DNA of 64,000 bases from Symbiodinium sp. CCMP2592 (Eukaryota; Sar; Dinophyceae; Suessiales; Symbiodiniaceae): assembly GCA_905221615.1 (NCBI GenBank), contig CAJNDT010005869.1, positions 1,003,818-1,067,817 on the forward strand, written 5' to 3'. The stretch's first letter is position 1, and each line of letters begins with the position of its first letter. Below are positions 55,563 to 64,000 of this stretch, piece by piece. The position numbers and the translations under genes were made by a program. The notes beneath the pieces were generated by a model. The model was not told where the DNA came from, did not search any database, and was given only the letters and a program-made list of their open reading frames with translations.

Positions 55563-56394
55563 CAAGGCGATTAGCTATAGATTTCCTATCGTTTTGGCAC
55601 ATGTAAGGATCGCGGCGCAGAGCAGATCCAGGGGCGGGCATGAAGGGCCTTCTCCAATGGCCCGAAACTTGTTGAACAAGTTTCGGGCCCAACACAAAGT
55701 GCCTCAGGTGTAGTACGTGCAGCCGCTCTCATGCATGCGACGGATCGTGCGATATTGCATGTGCAAGGGCTTCGTAATATATATATATATATATATCGAG
55801 ACTATATCTTTTTTCCGCAGCTAGATCGATCCAATGCATGTGTGTGGTATATGCGCCCATGCTGCAAAGCTCTCACGGTCACACGAGCGATCGTGCAACA
55901 AACAGAGGGGTCTCAGCACATGGTGGAATATGGAGTCAATTTTGCAAATGCAATACAAGCATAGTATATACTTAAATATGTTGATTGGAGCGAGATTTTG
56001 CGATATAGGCCATATTTTTTTTGGTACAGATATTTTGGCTTTGTTTACATACTCCGATTTGCATATATTATATTGCTATTCTACTGTCAGATACCTATAC
56101 ATCCATACTAATTTGCTATTTACATGCATGCATTCACGTTTCGGCATGACCGCGACCAAATGCTAGGCCGAGTAAATGCAGTCGAGGCCTGCGATATATC
56201 TTTGATCGGGCACATGCATCACATGCAAGTTATTTGACGTGGCCGATCCATATCCGAGCATGCAATGTTAATCCATTGCAACGAGTTCGATCTGTGCTGC
56301 ATGCATGCATGCAATATGGATATGTTTTGTCATGGCAGGACTTAAGCAGGACCGGCCCATGGGTGCATATCGAACTATAACTCAATTTTCTTTA
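55563..56394. other. Intergenic region with a hairpin
   Basis: A hairpin with perfect 14-bp arms and 3-base loop (55659-55672 and 55676-55689, GGCCCGAAACTTGT) lies about 100 bp after the gene stop. Also (AT)n at 55776-55797 and many ATGCATGC words. No gene. Confidence 0.5.
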
Positions 56395-56399
56395 TAACA

Positions 56400-56935
56400 T
56401 GTGCATGTGTTGTGTGTGTTTGTGTGTTGTGTTGTGTTGTGTTTTGTTGTGTCGTGTCGTGTCGTGTCGTGTCGTGTCGTGTGGTGTTGTGTCGTGTCGT
56501 GTCGTGTCGTGTCGTGTCCTGCAGTGTCCTGTTGTGTTGTGTTGTGTTGTGTTGTGTTGTGTTGTGTGTGTGTTGTGTTGTGTGTTGTGTGTGTTGTGTG
56601 TTGTGTGTTGTGAGGTGTTGTGTGTTGTGTGTTGTGAGGTGTTGTGTGTTGTGTGTTGTGTGTTGTGTGTTGTGTGTTGTGTGTGTTGAGTGTGTTGTGT
56701 GTGTGTGTTGTGTGTGTGTGTTGTGTGTGTTGTGTGTGTGTTGTGTGTGTTGTGTGTGTTGTGTGTGTTGTGTGTGTTGTGTGTGTTGTGTGTTGCATGT
56801 GTGTGTGTGTTGTGAGGTGTTGTGTGTCGTGTGTTGTGGTGTGTTGTGTGTTGTGGGTTGTGTGTTGTGTGTTGTGTGTTGTGTGTTGTGTGTTGTGTGT
56901 TGTGGTGTGTTGTGTTTGGTGTTGTGTTTCGTTTC
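56400..56935. repeat. Long GT-rich simple repeat (GTGTT/GTGTC)
   Basis: About 535 bp built of TGTTG, GTGTC and TGTGTG units with complete strand bias (almost no A on the plus strand). Within it is a GTGTC block (about 56448-56520). Long ORFs across it on both strands are artefacts. Confidence 0.9.
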
Positions 56936-57108
56936 AATGTGTGTTACATAACCATATGCCAATGAATTTTGTGTTGGTTCAATGCCGCCCAAAAATTCTT
57001 TGTTAATATCCACGACGCATAATTCTTTTTTAAAATTCTTTTTTAAAGTTCTTTTCTCCTGAAGAGGTAATTCTCCTTAAAATTATGCCTTAACTTAATT
57101 AAGGAATA

Positions 57109-59262
57109 TTGGAGTCTCTGGGCTTGCCGCAGAGATCAACTGAGGGTGCCCTGTTGAGTGTGTTTGCTAGATGTCGACAGATTAGGCAGCTCACCCAGCA
57201 AGCCGGGAACAGCATCTTTGCGCGCAGAAGTGGGCACACCTCTGCGCCGTACTCAGGAGGCTACATTTTGTCGCTTGACATGTCAATGGCTTTCGACGCT
57301 GTGCCCAGAAGTCTTGTGAGAGATTCCTTGCTGGCTGCAGGGGTTGGGGATCACGAAGTACACATCATTATGGAATGGCTCACCGGCTCTACATACCACC
57401 TTCAGCATGCACACATCAATCTACGCATAGTGACTGAGCGTGGCATCAGGCAAGGATGTACTTTGTCCCCGCTGATCTGGACATGCTTCACTTGTTATGT
57501 TGCCTACCAACTGCAACCGATCATCCCTCTCACTGACCTTCAAATTTACGCCGACGATTTTCTCTTGAGCAAAATTTTTCACACGAAGCAGCAGTTCCTT
57601 GAGGCTTTGCAGATCGTACCCAAATTCCTTTCAAAACTTGCTACATTCGGGTTGCGAGTGAATGTGAACAAAACTGCCATGCTCATTCGGATGGCACACC
57701 CCGAAGGTCGCAGGTTGTTGACACAACACATGCACACTAACAGCAAGGGCACCTACATCAGTTGGCTGAGTGATAAACCTTTGCATGTGCCAGTCCGTCG
57801 GTCACACGTGTACTTGGGCTGTGTGATCTCCTTGTATGACTTTGAGAGTCTCACGGTGCAGCATCGCATCGAATCTGCCAAGACACAGTTCTCCAGGTTA
57901 CGCAGTGTGTTAACGTCCTCCCGATGCCTGGGCCTGAGAAGACGCGCTCAAATTTGGCGCGCGTGCATTTGGTCGACTTTGGTGTACGGCTGGACCTGTT
58001 GTGGTTGTTCAGGGTATGTCTTGTCGAAGGCGATGGGACTCGTGAACACGCAGCTTCGTGCCATTGCAAAATCGCCGAGGCATATAACGCAAACCACAAA
58101 TCAGGAAGTGTACAACCTTCTCAGTCTTCAAGACCCTGTTGTGCTCCTTAAGCAGGCGGTGGACAATCTCCGGCAACGCCTGGGCCTTGCTGCGGCCACG
58201 CCAGACCTTATCATGCAAAATCCGGAAATGCTTGCACAGGCCACTTGGGCACGTGAGCAGCTGACTGACGCAGTCACAGGGTGCTGTCGCCTTGAGCGCA
58301 TCGTGCCTACTGAAGGGGTTGCCTGCCCTGAGTGTGGCGTTTACTTCGACTGCGAAACCTCCATGCGCAAACATAAATCCCGTAAGCACCCGGATATCGC
58401 GCCCGCCCAACCAATTAACATAAGCACCCTGCCCCGCCAAGACTTTTGCATTGATGGAATGCCGATTTGCAGAGGCTGTCACCGGCACTTTCATCATTTC
58501 CAGACCCTTTTGAGGCATGTGGCCAACGATAGATGTCCGGCCCTACGTGCACTTCTGCGTCCAAAAGCCCAGACACTGCAAACTGATGGGAGTGTGCCCA
58601 CAGCTGGTGCAACAATTGAGCATGATGAAAGCAGCGTGCCACCACCGCCACCTTCATTACCACCACCACCGCCACCATCAAAGCCACTGCCCGAACCTGA
58701 ACCTGTTGCTCAAAGAGGGCAGCTTCTCTGTGACATTGCACATGGGGGCGTTCAGACGCTTCTTGATCGGATACGCAATGTCCCGGACCTTAGGGGCGAA
58801 CTCATGTCACGATGCTGTCTTTGTAGGCAATGGTTCTCTGATCCTAGACACATCAAGTATCACTTGCAAAAGTCTCACAAAGCCATCTTTGACGATTGCC
58901 AAGAGCTTGCTTTGGCCGACTGCCGGGGACTTGTCGGTGCCATCCTTACTCCATGTGAGTTTTGTGAGCAGCCGTTCACGAGGAAGTCAAGGCATGTTGT
59001 TGGCTGCCCGGTCTTGTTTCAGGCTGCCTTTTCTTGCAGAGCATATGACCGAGCTCACCAAGGAGGGTGTTACATCTCTGTTCGGGGCAGTGCTACCAGC
59101 AGTCAGCTTGCTCGAGGACGGAACAGGAGCACAGGGATCTCAAAACAAGAATCCCAGACCCCCTGCGACACCCTTGACAGGGCAGGCAAGGCAAGAACAA
59201 ATCAAAAAGGCAGCGCGAGACATCAGAGGCTTCTTCGGAGCGAGCTCCAGAACAATCGCTGA
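57109..59262 (+). CDS. LINE reverse transcriptase (N-truncated) with four zinc fingers
   Basis: 717 codons open; coding to about 59030. RT motifs: ILSLDMSMAFDAVPRS, RGIRQGCTLSPLIW and catalytic QIYADDFLL, then GLRVNVNKTAML. Zinc fingers: CPECGVYFDCETSMRKHKSR, CRGCHRHFHHFQTLLRH, and after a poly-Pro linker CCLCRQWFSDPRHIKYH and CEFCEQPFTRKSRHVVGC. The last is a C-C-H-C form in both LINEs. The N-terminal fingers-palm part of RT is missing. After the fourth finger coding moves to the +1 frame. Confidence 0.8.
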   Translation: MESLGLPQRSTEGALLSVFARCRQIRQLTQQAGNSIFARRSGHTSAPYSGGYILSLDMSMAFDAVPRSLVRDSLLAAGVGDHEVHIIMEWLTGSTYHLQHAHINLRIVTERGIRQGCTLSPLIWTCFTCYVAYQLQPIIPLTDLQIYADDFLLSKIFHTKQQFLEALQIVPKFLSKLATFGLRVNVNKTAMLIRMAHPEGRRLLTQHMHTNSKGTYISWLSDKPLHVPVRRSHVYLGCVISLYDFESLTVQHRIESAKTQFSRLRSVLTSSRCLGLRRRAQIWRACIWSTLVYGWTCCGCSGYVLSKAMGLVNTQLRAIAKSPRHITQTTNQEVYNLLSLQDPVVLLKQAVDNLRQRLGLAAATPDLIMQNPEMLAQATWAREQLTDAVTGCCRLERIVPTEGVACPECGVYFDCETSMRKHKSRKHPDIAPAQPINISTLPRQDFCIDGMPICRGCHRHFHHFQTLLRHVANDRCPALRALLRPKAQTLQTDGSVPTAGATIEHDESSVPPPPPSLPPPPPPSKPLPEPEPVAQRGQLLCDIAHGGVQTLLDRIRNVPDLRGELMSRCCLCRQWFSDPRHIKYHLQKSHKAIFDDCQELALADCRGLVGAILTPCEFCEQPFTRKSRHVVGCPVLFQAAFSCRAYDRAHQGGCYISVRGSATSSQLARGRNRSTGISKQESQTPCDTLDRAGKARTNQKGSARHQRLLRSELQNNR

Positions 59263-59290
59263 TCCCGCTGATAGCCAAGCTATGCTTGAG
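59032..59290 (+). CDS. LINE linker after the zinc fingers (+1 frame)
   Basis: Part of the open frame 58517-60784. Reads FLAEHMTELTKEGVTSLFGA, VSLLEDGTGAQGSQNKNPRP, RQEQIKKAARDIRGFFGAS. It corresponds in position to 48343-48900 of the first LINE. No known function. Confidence 0.5.
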
Positions 59291-59939
59291 GCACGAGGAC
59301 TCAATCAACATTCTTCAGGCGGATCGAGCATACACGATGATCTTCAAGACCACAGGCGGGGAGACCATGCTGTCGACAGTCAACGATCTTTCAATGCGAT
59401 GGAAGGAACTTCAGGCTGCAGGGAAGACCGATTGTCCCAAGCGCATGGCTCTCTTCAAGGGCATCCTCCTAGAACTCCTCACGCGGGCCAAAGCGGTGCT
59501 GAGCGTGGAGGAAAAGGTGCAGCTGCTCATTCAATACAATTCGATTGTCAAGAAGGACGGACGGGAGCCAGCTTGGATGCCATTGGTCTGGAGTGTGGCT
59601 CAGCAGAAGGAGATCGTGTGTCCAGATGTGGGACCGCTCCCACACTCCGATGCGGTGAAGGCGCTCGAGACGCTGCTGGCATTGGCCAGCGGGCAGATCG
59701 TGCAGCGCTTCCATCCAACGCGGCAGCTCGCGGAGGAATACACCGGCGAGGTGCTCGAGTTCAAGCTGGAGACCTCGATCAAAGGTCCCGAGGCGATGAA
59801 GGTTCACGAGGCTCTGGAGACTCTGTGCAGCTCCGCGATTTGGATGCTGGTGGGTGCCAGACTCCGACCACAGGGGCTGAAGAGAGATCCACTTGCGCGG
59901 AAACTTCAGGAGCTGCTCTCCGGCGGGTGTTGGCCCTAA
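59286..59939 (+). CDS. LINE unknown middle domain
   Basis: 218 codons: RHEDSINILQADRAYTMIFK, LFKGILLELLTRAKAVLSVE, VQRFHPTRQLAEEYTGEVLE, VGARLRPQGLKRDPLARKLQ. It is helix-rich, in a frame of its own, and shares the RHED, RFHxTRQL and LRPxxLxRxxLAxxLQxLL words with 48900-49550. No family is recognised. Position just before the USP-like domain suggests it presents substrate or binds the RNP, which is a guess. Confidence 0.6.
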   Translation: MRHEDSINILQADRAYTMIFKTTGGETMLSTVNDLSMRWKELQAAGKTDCPKRMALFKGILLELLTRAKAVLSVEEKVQLLIQYNSIVKKDGREPAWMPLVWSVAQQKEIVCPDVGPLPHSDAVKALETLLALASGQIVQRFHPTRQLAEEYTGEVLEFKLETSIKGPEAMKVHEALETLCSSAIWMLVGARLRPQGLKRDPLARKLQELLSGGCWP

Positions 59940-60784
59940 AACTGCACAATCATGGCAACCTTTGTTACCAAAATGCCTTCGTGATGACGTGGCTATGGGC
60001 CACCTTGCATGCTTACACGCGTGAGGTCGGGGAACACATCGATGCACGACTAGGTCGATGCTCAGGCCTTGTTCAGGCATTGCTTTTGGGCTCATATGAT
60101 CGCTTGTCGAGGGTCTTTGCTTGGAGCGCCGTCTTGCAACAGTGGTCACGACCCCAGCAACAACATGATATAGGTGAGTTTGCCATGCATGCATTGCCAA
60201 AGCTGCGGACTGGCATGATGCAAGGCCTTTGGTTTGCCAGAGTTAGAGCTGGGACCCCAGCAGTCCCAGAGGTCCGTGAAGTGGATCGCGGCCCTTTGCA
60301 TCTCCCAATCACAATGCCAATTCCAGAGGATGCGTGCACCATACAACAGTGCGTTGAGGCTTGGTGCCAGCAGGATGATGTTCATGCTTTGGGGTTTGCC
60401 TCGCCCTTAATCCTTGTGCAGCTCGGTCGCTTCCGACAGCGATCACACCGACATGTGAGCAAATTCAAAGGGATTGTTGAGCTTGATGGGATCATTAGCA
60501 TACCGGTTTTTGCCAATGACAATAATCTGGACTTGAATCACTGTCAATATCGTGTCATTGCGGGGGCTTTCCACATTGGAAACACCCCAGCCTCAGGTCA
60601 TTATCGAGGTCTCCTTTGTGAGGCTTGTGATGTGCCGGGTCCGGTAAACCCAGGGGTGCCTCTGCGCGCACTCGAGAATGCTTTTGAGACCGATGATGGT
60701 CGTATCCCACGCAAGCTTGATAGCTCCGAACATTCGCTTATCCTCAAAAACACGTATCTTGTCTGGTTGCTCAAACAATGTTGA
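59937..60784 (+). CDS. Ubiquitin-specific-protease-like (C19) domain of the second LINE
   Basis: The last 280 codons of the frame 58517-60784. Cys box: LKLHNHGNLCYQNAFVMTWL (nucleophile codon 59963-59965). QQHDIGEFAMHALPKL matches the Q-Q-D-A-x-E-F block. SPLILVQLGRFRQRSHRHVS fits the central L-x-R-F strand. The His box is NTPASGHYRGLL (His codon 60599-60601), followed by LDSSEHSLILKNTYLVWLL with a candidate Asp and the final strand. The catalytic residues of a C19 peptidase appear intact and unbroken here, unlike in the first LINE. It is much shorter than most USPs, with no finger insert. Confidence 0.72.
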
Positions 60785-61273
60785 GCACACTCCTTGAGCG
60801 ATGATTCTGATGCTGCGTAGAGGCTTGGTTTCCACAACTGTTTAAACAACGTTTTCACTGGTCGACATGCAGCTGTGCGCAGCGATGTCGGGGTCGCCTG
60901 CTGCCATTCGTGGCGAGGCAATGTTAGTACCGAGAGTGTGATTTTCATGTGATCGTGGATGGAGCTGCTGTTCGGGTTGTTCTGGGCGGTTGGTTGTTGT
61001 CGTGCTGTCTTCCTCGTCGTCGTCGTTCGTTCGCTGTTGCCTGTCTGTTCGTTCGTGTTCCTTTCGTTCTGTTTGTTGTGTTGTGTTGCTTTTGTTCCTG
61101 TTCTGTTGTGGGTTCCGTTGTCGTTCGTTGCTCTTGTGGTTGTGTTGTGGTGTGTTGTTGTCGGGGCTGGGCTTTGTTTGCCCGCTGGCTTTGGCCTTGG
61201 GTCTTGGGTTCGCTCGCATCCTGATTTCATGAAATCACATTGCCACCAACCGAGTGGCCGGGATCACTCCTGC
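60785..61273. other. Region between LINE and polinton-like block
   Basis: Holds GTTC/GTCGTT-rich low-complexity DNA (60980-61170) and the perfect palindrome TGATTTCATGAAATCA (61222-61237). No gene. Confidence 0.5.
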
Positions 61274-61862
61274 TCACCTTAGCGCCAGCCGTTCTACTTG
61301 AGCGGTGCGTGTGGAAAGGAAAAAGGCCTGCGCCTCCACCAGTTGCTGGTGCCTTCTCCGGAGAAGGGGATTGATGTTGTACGACGGATACATCTTGTGG
61401 AACTGCCGCAGCATCTGCGGCTCGTTGCGCCGCTCAAGGGGCATCATGGTTCCTTTACAGTTCGTGCGTGTTTCGCGCGAGCAGCTCCATGTGTACCGGT
61501 CCTGCCGCTGCATGTAGCGCATTGCCCGCTCCTGGGCGGGGGTCAAAGGCTGTGGCGCCGCCGGAACGGGCTCGCTCAGGGACCGGGGCGGGGTCAGGGG
61601 CAGGAGCGGTCGAAGCCTCGGGCTGAGCCCTCGGAGCCTCTGCAGCCCTGGGAGCCGCCGCAGGCTGCGAGGGCTCGGGAGCCGGTGCTGGGATCTCTTC
61701 GGCAGGGACCGTCTTTGGGGGTTTCGGTTTGTTCTTCGAACCCGGTGGCCTGCCTCTCCGCTTCGGGGCCGGGGCCTCGACTGTCGCCGGCACGGGATCC
61801 GAGACTGGAGCCAAGTTCTCAGCTTCTGGAGGAGCCTCCTCCACCACATTTTCCTCCGCCAT
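61274..61862 (-). pseudogene. AT-hook protein of the PLV block
   Basis: Starts MAEENVVEEAPPEAENL. An AT-hook with a basic run lies at residues 34-47 (KRRGRPPGSKNKPK), followed by a Pro/Ala/Glu-rich linker. Near 61570 the coding signal changes frame. The C-terminal part (ERAMRYMQRQDRYTWSC, then MLRQFHKMYPSYNINP) is in the other frame and stops at 61274. AT-hooks bind the minor groove of DNA. From memory, similar short proteins accompany this gene set in dinoflagellates, but their role is unknown to me. Confidence 0.55.
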
Positions 61863-61879
61863 TTACTGACTAAGAGATA

Positions 61880-62766
61880 TTAGTTTTCGTAATCCAGGAA
61901 AATCGCAAAAGAAACGCTGGTGCCGCGGGTATTCACCACATTTCCGTCCACGTCCGTGAGCTTAAAACGCAGGGTGCGCAGGGTAATGGGCCCGTGCAAT
62001 TTCACGAAATGACCCTCGTCTCTGTTCTTGTTTGTATGATGTTGCCCACTCCCTTGTCGATAATCATTTTGCAGATGATGTCTTGCCCCAGCGGCCCCTT
62101 GATGTCGGCGGCGGTGGCGAGCGTGCCGCAGCGCAGCAGGAGCTCGCTGTAGGGATTCATCGTCACGAACGTGAAGATTTGGAGGGCGCCGTCGATGAAG
62201 GAGGGGCCCAAGAGGTGGTTGATGGATTGGGGCCGGCTGGGGGTGGCGCCCGCGGGGTAGCTGCCGCTGCCTGGGAAGAGGCTTCTCAGCTCGAGTCGTT
62301 GGTCTCCGGCACGGCCAGGCGGGTCCCCGTGTAGGCTCCGACGGGCAGCACCGCCCAGTTGAGGGTCTGCAGGGCCTCGTCGAGCCAGTAGAGTCGAGAT
62401 ATTGTCCTCGGTCCGTGGACAGGAAAGCGTCGGCGACGCGGAGCTTGAAGACGCTGAGCTTGGCCCCCGTTTGGAGGTGCAGGGTCTCTCCGATGTCGAA
62501 CTCGAAGCTGGAGTCGTCCCCCGCGACGCGCTTGCGGGAGTCCACGTATAGATCGTCGTCGACATCTTTCTTTTGCGACGGAAGAAACTCCGGGCCGTGG
62601 AGGCGTCGGATTCGTTGCTGATCTGGCGGGGCCGGTCCGGGCAGGGCCAGCGTGGGTCCACGACCCTCTGCGTGCTCGTGCAGCAGCTCAGATTGTTGCA
62701 CTCAGCGTCGCAGAGGGGGCCGCTGCCCAGCAGCTTCCCCACCACCTGCGAGAGGATCGTCCCCAT
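61880..62766 (-). pseudogene. Penton-like minor capsid protein candidate, frameshifted
   Basis: The presumed start is MGTILSQVVGKLLG at 62766. Coding signal then uses all three minus frames in turn: DDDLYVDSRKRVAG and FKLRVADAFLSTDRG in one, ALQTLNWAVLPVGAY near 62370 in a second, INHLLGPSFIDGALQIFTF in a third, and TLRFKLTDVDGNVVNTRG to the stop at 61880 back in the first. At least three indels are needed. The D-x-Y-x-D-S-x-x-R-V start and the C-terminal L-T-D-x-x-G-x-x-V motif recall minor capsid (penton) proteins of polinton-like elements. I give this as a family resemblance, not proof. Confidence 0.5.
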
Positions 62767-62829
62767 CGTTTACGAGGAACTTGCGGTCGAAGCGCACCCA
62801 AAACATGTCTTCCTTTGGCGCTCGCAGGT

Positions 62830-63500
62830 TCACGAACCAGAAGCTGTACTTCTCTCGGGTGCCTCTTCGTACATGCCATACAAGACGTCCTTGGGGAGCA
62901 TGGCGGAGAGCTCCTCCACCAGGGCGTCCAGCTCCAGCTGGTTCCTCAAGCGGAAGACGCAGTAGAACATGGTGTTGACCCGCACGGCCGAGGGCATGAG
63001 TCGGAGCTGCTTTTGCGTGGACACCCAGGTGTTGATGCAGTAGTGGCGCCCTCGAATGAACAGGGTGTCGAGGATGCCGTCGCCGGTCTTCTTGTGCACG
63101 TACGGGGAGTCGTCCAAAACTATCAGTACTTGGTACAACTTCTTCATGCCCAGCTGCTTGGACTGCTGGGTGATCTTCTTCTGCTGAGCCAGAATCTGGC
63201 GCAGCGCGTCCTCGTTCCATTCATCCCACCAGCACTGCTCGCGGTCCGTGTTGACCCCCAGCTCCTCCCTGTACCTCTTTACCGGGTCCCACTGCGGATC
63301 CATGTCAATGGAACTCGACATAACGTACACGCGCTCAAAGCAGCCCCTGTACTACTCAAGGATCATCGACACGAGGAGAACGGTCTTCCCGGATGCGGAC
63401 GGCGCGCAGAGGATGCCGTTGGAGGGCGTCCTGCAGACCGCCGGGTCGCGGCTGCTTGACGTCGTAGCTTTGGCTCGGGAAGAGCTTCACCTTGCCCATT
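62830..63500 (-). pseudogene. FtsK/HerA-type genome-packaging ATPase (A32-like), broken
   Basis: The gene starts at about 63499 (MGKVKLFPSQSYD). The P-loop APSASGKT is encoded near 63380-63405 but in another frame than the start. A TAG (63352-63354) interrupts between P-loop and the main ORF. The main ORF (63330-62830) has MSSSIDMDPQWDPVK, a Walker-B-like VLIVLDDSP with paired Asp, and the downstream GRHYCINTWVSTQKQLRL typical of this ATPase family (sensor/Arg-finger region). The family drives DNA into capsids of polintons, virophages and large DNA viruses. With one frameshift and one nonsense codon this copy should be inactive. Confidence 0.7.
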
Positions 63501-64000
63501 TAACAAACCGCTTTGTAGCACTCGTGGAGACACTGCATGTTTTATGAATAGATGCAGGTGCCGCGAAGGCAAGGCTGGGCCGTCGGGTCTTCGGACATCG
63601 TGATAAGCCACAGGACGGCGACGACGCCTGCCAGCCTTGCAGTCCGTGCTCCTGACGCGACCCAACGCGCAACTGACCCGTGCTGGGCAGTTCTATCACA
63701 GCATCACCGGCCGGCGACCGCCGAACCGTCAGTTCGACGAGCCAACCTTTGATTCGAGATGGACTCAACGACTACGAGAGGCGGCGCTCGCAGGCCAACG
63801 GCCAGTACCACGTAACGAAATTGGAAAAGGCTTTCTTCGAGACAAGCACACGGAGTGGCTCGCCCATGTGCCCGTGATCATCCGAGGACGCCGCAGGAAC
63901 GGCACCTCCAACGAGCGCCATGACTATCTGCCCGTGACCTCGCTGATGTTGGGCTGTCCCGGCAGAACGATGCTTGGAGCGACGCACAGGTCACCCGCAA
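63501..64000. other. Right edge, no confident gene
   Basis: A minus frame at 63487-63768 starts MSPSRIKGWLVELTVRRSPA. Plus-strand text near 63760-63930 reads LNDYERRRSQANGQYHVTKL and, in another frame, HVPVIIRGRRRNGTSNERH. Both look partly protein-like but are too short to assign. They may belong to the same decayed element. Confidence 0.3.

Larger units (their letters stand above)
57100..60960 (+). mobile_element. Second LINE, 5'-truncated, with RT, zinc fingers and USP-like domain
   Basis: Starts abruptly inside the RT domain with no endonuclease or ORF1, as incomplete reverse transcription would leave. It ends after the USP-like ORF (60784) in a GTT/GTTC-rich stretch. Its domain order (RT, four zinc fingers, unknown domain, USP-like) equals that of the LINE at 38.6-50.5 kb, but the sequences are well diverged. 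Confidence 0.8.
61274..63500 (-). mobile_element. Decayed polinton-like virus (PLV) block
   Basis: Three genes in a row on the minus strand (packaging ATPase, minor-capsid-like protein, AT-hook protein), each with at least one frame break. The ATPase type and the penton-like protein point to polintons or PLVs integrated in protist genomes. No DNA polymerase, integrase, major capsid or terminal repeats are visible, so only part of the element lies in the window. Confidence 0.65.

Noticed and set aside
56375..57013. His/Thr-rich minus-strand ORFs (212, 181 and 138 codons) and Cys/Val-rich plus-strand ORFs
   Set aside because: Direct translation of the GTGTT/GTGTC simple repeat in all frames; no independent coding evidence.

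Overview
The window looks like nuclear DNA of a dinoflagellate, possibly of the Symbiodiniaceae type; the species cannot be fixed from sequence alone. The case rests on four points. It is packed with retroelements of several classes. The few host-like genes have AG|G acceptors and one apparent GC donor. Two genes have an AG within a few bases of the ATG, as spliced-leader acceptors do. The window also carries a polinton-like virus relic and abundant microsatellites. Nothing looks prokaryotic.

Layout. 1-14.4 kb: a host-type multi-exon gene on the minus strand (large exon 11531-14402, next exon 11193-11428 continuing at 1-197). A full Ty1/copia element (198-11192) with identical 178-bp LTRs and a 5-bp target duplication interrupts it. 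14.4-24.3 kb: repeat-rich DNA with tandem and direct duplications, a dispersed GGCACTCTGCC motif that also lies inside the upstream exon (read mostly as Glu-Gly-Arg-Val-Pro), a LINE endonuclease scrap and weak exon candidates. 24.3-26.8 kb: AT-rich intergenic DNA with a clean 103-bp MITE. 26.8-38.1 kb: an apparently complete tyrosine-recombinase (DIRS/Ngaro/VIPER-like) retroelement on the minus strand. It has split direct repeats and five ORFs: two Cys/His-rich proteins, the recombinase, a Gag-like CCHC protein, and a methyltransferase-RT-RNase H fusion. 38.6-50.5 kb: a frameshifted LINE on the plus strand, bracketed by (TAC)n tracts, encoding endonuclease, reverse transcriptase, four zinc fingers and a ubiquitin-protease-like (USP/C19) domain. 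51.1-52.6 kb: a two-exon gene of unknown function. 53.9-55.6 kb: a gene with a 61-bp intron that may derive from a transposase. 57.1-60.8 kb: a second, 5'-truncated LINE with the same RT-zinc finger-unknown-USP order. 61.3-63.5 kb: a decayed polinton-like virus block with an AT-hook protein, a penton-like minor capsid candidate and a packaging ATPase, all with reading-frame breaks.

How the parts work together. The copia element supplies Gag, protease, integrase, RT and RNase H in one 3171-codon frame. The DIRS-like element would integrate by its recombinase, not by an integrase, and carries a cytosine-methyltransferase-like domain. The two LINEs combine target-primed reverse transcription enzymes with a putative deubiquitinase. 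The strongest candidates for undescribed biology are: the USP-like domain shared by two divergent LINEs; the VIPER-like ORF order with a methyltransferase; the frame-independent excess of AGGAAC in the copia element; the copia start codon that overlaps its primer-binding site; and the GGCACTCTGCC repeat that crosses coding and non-coding DNA.
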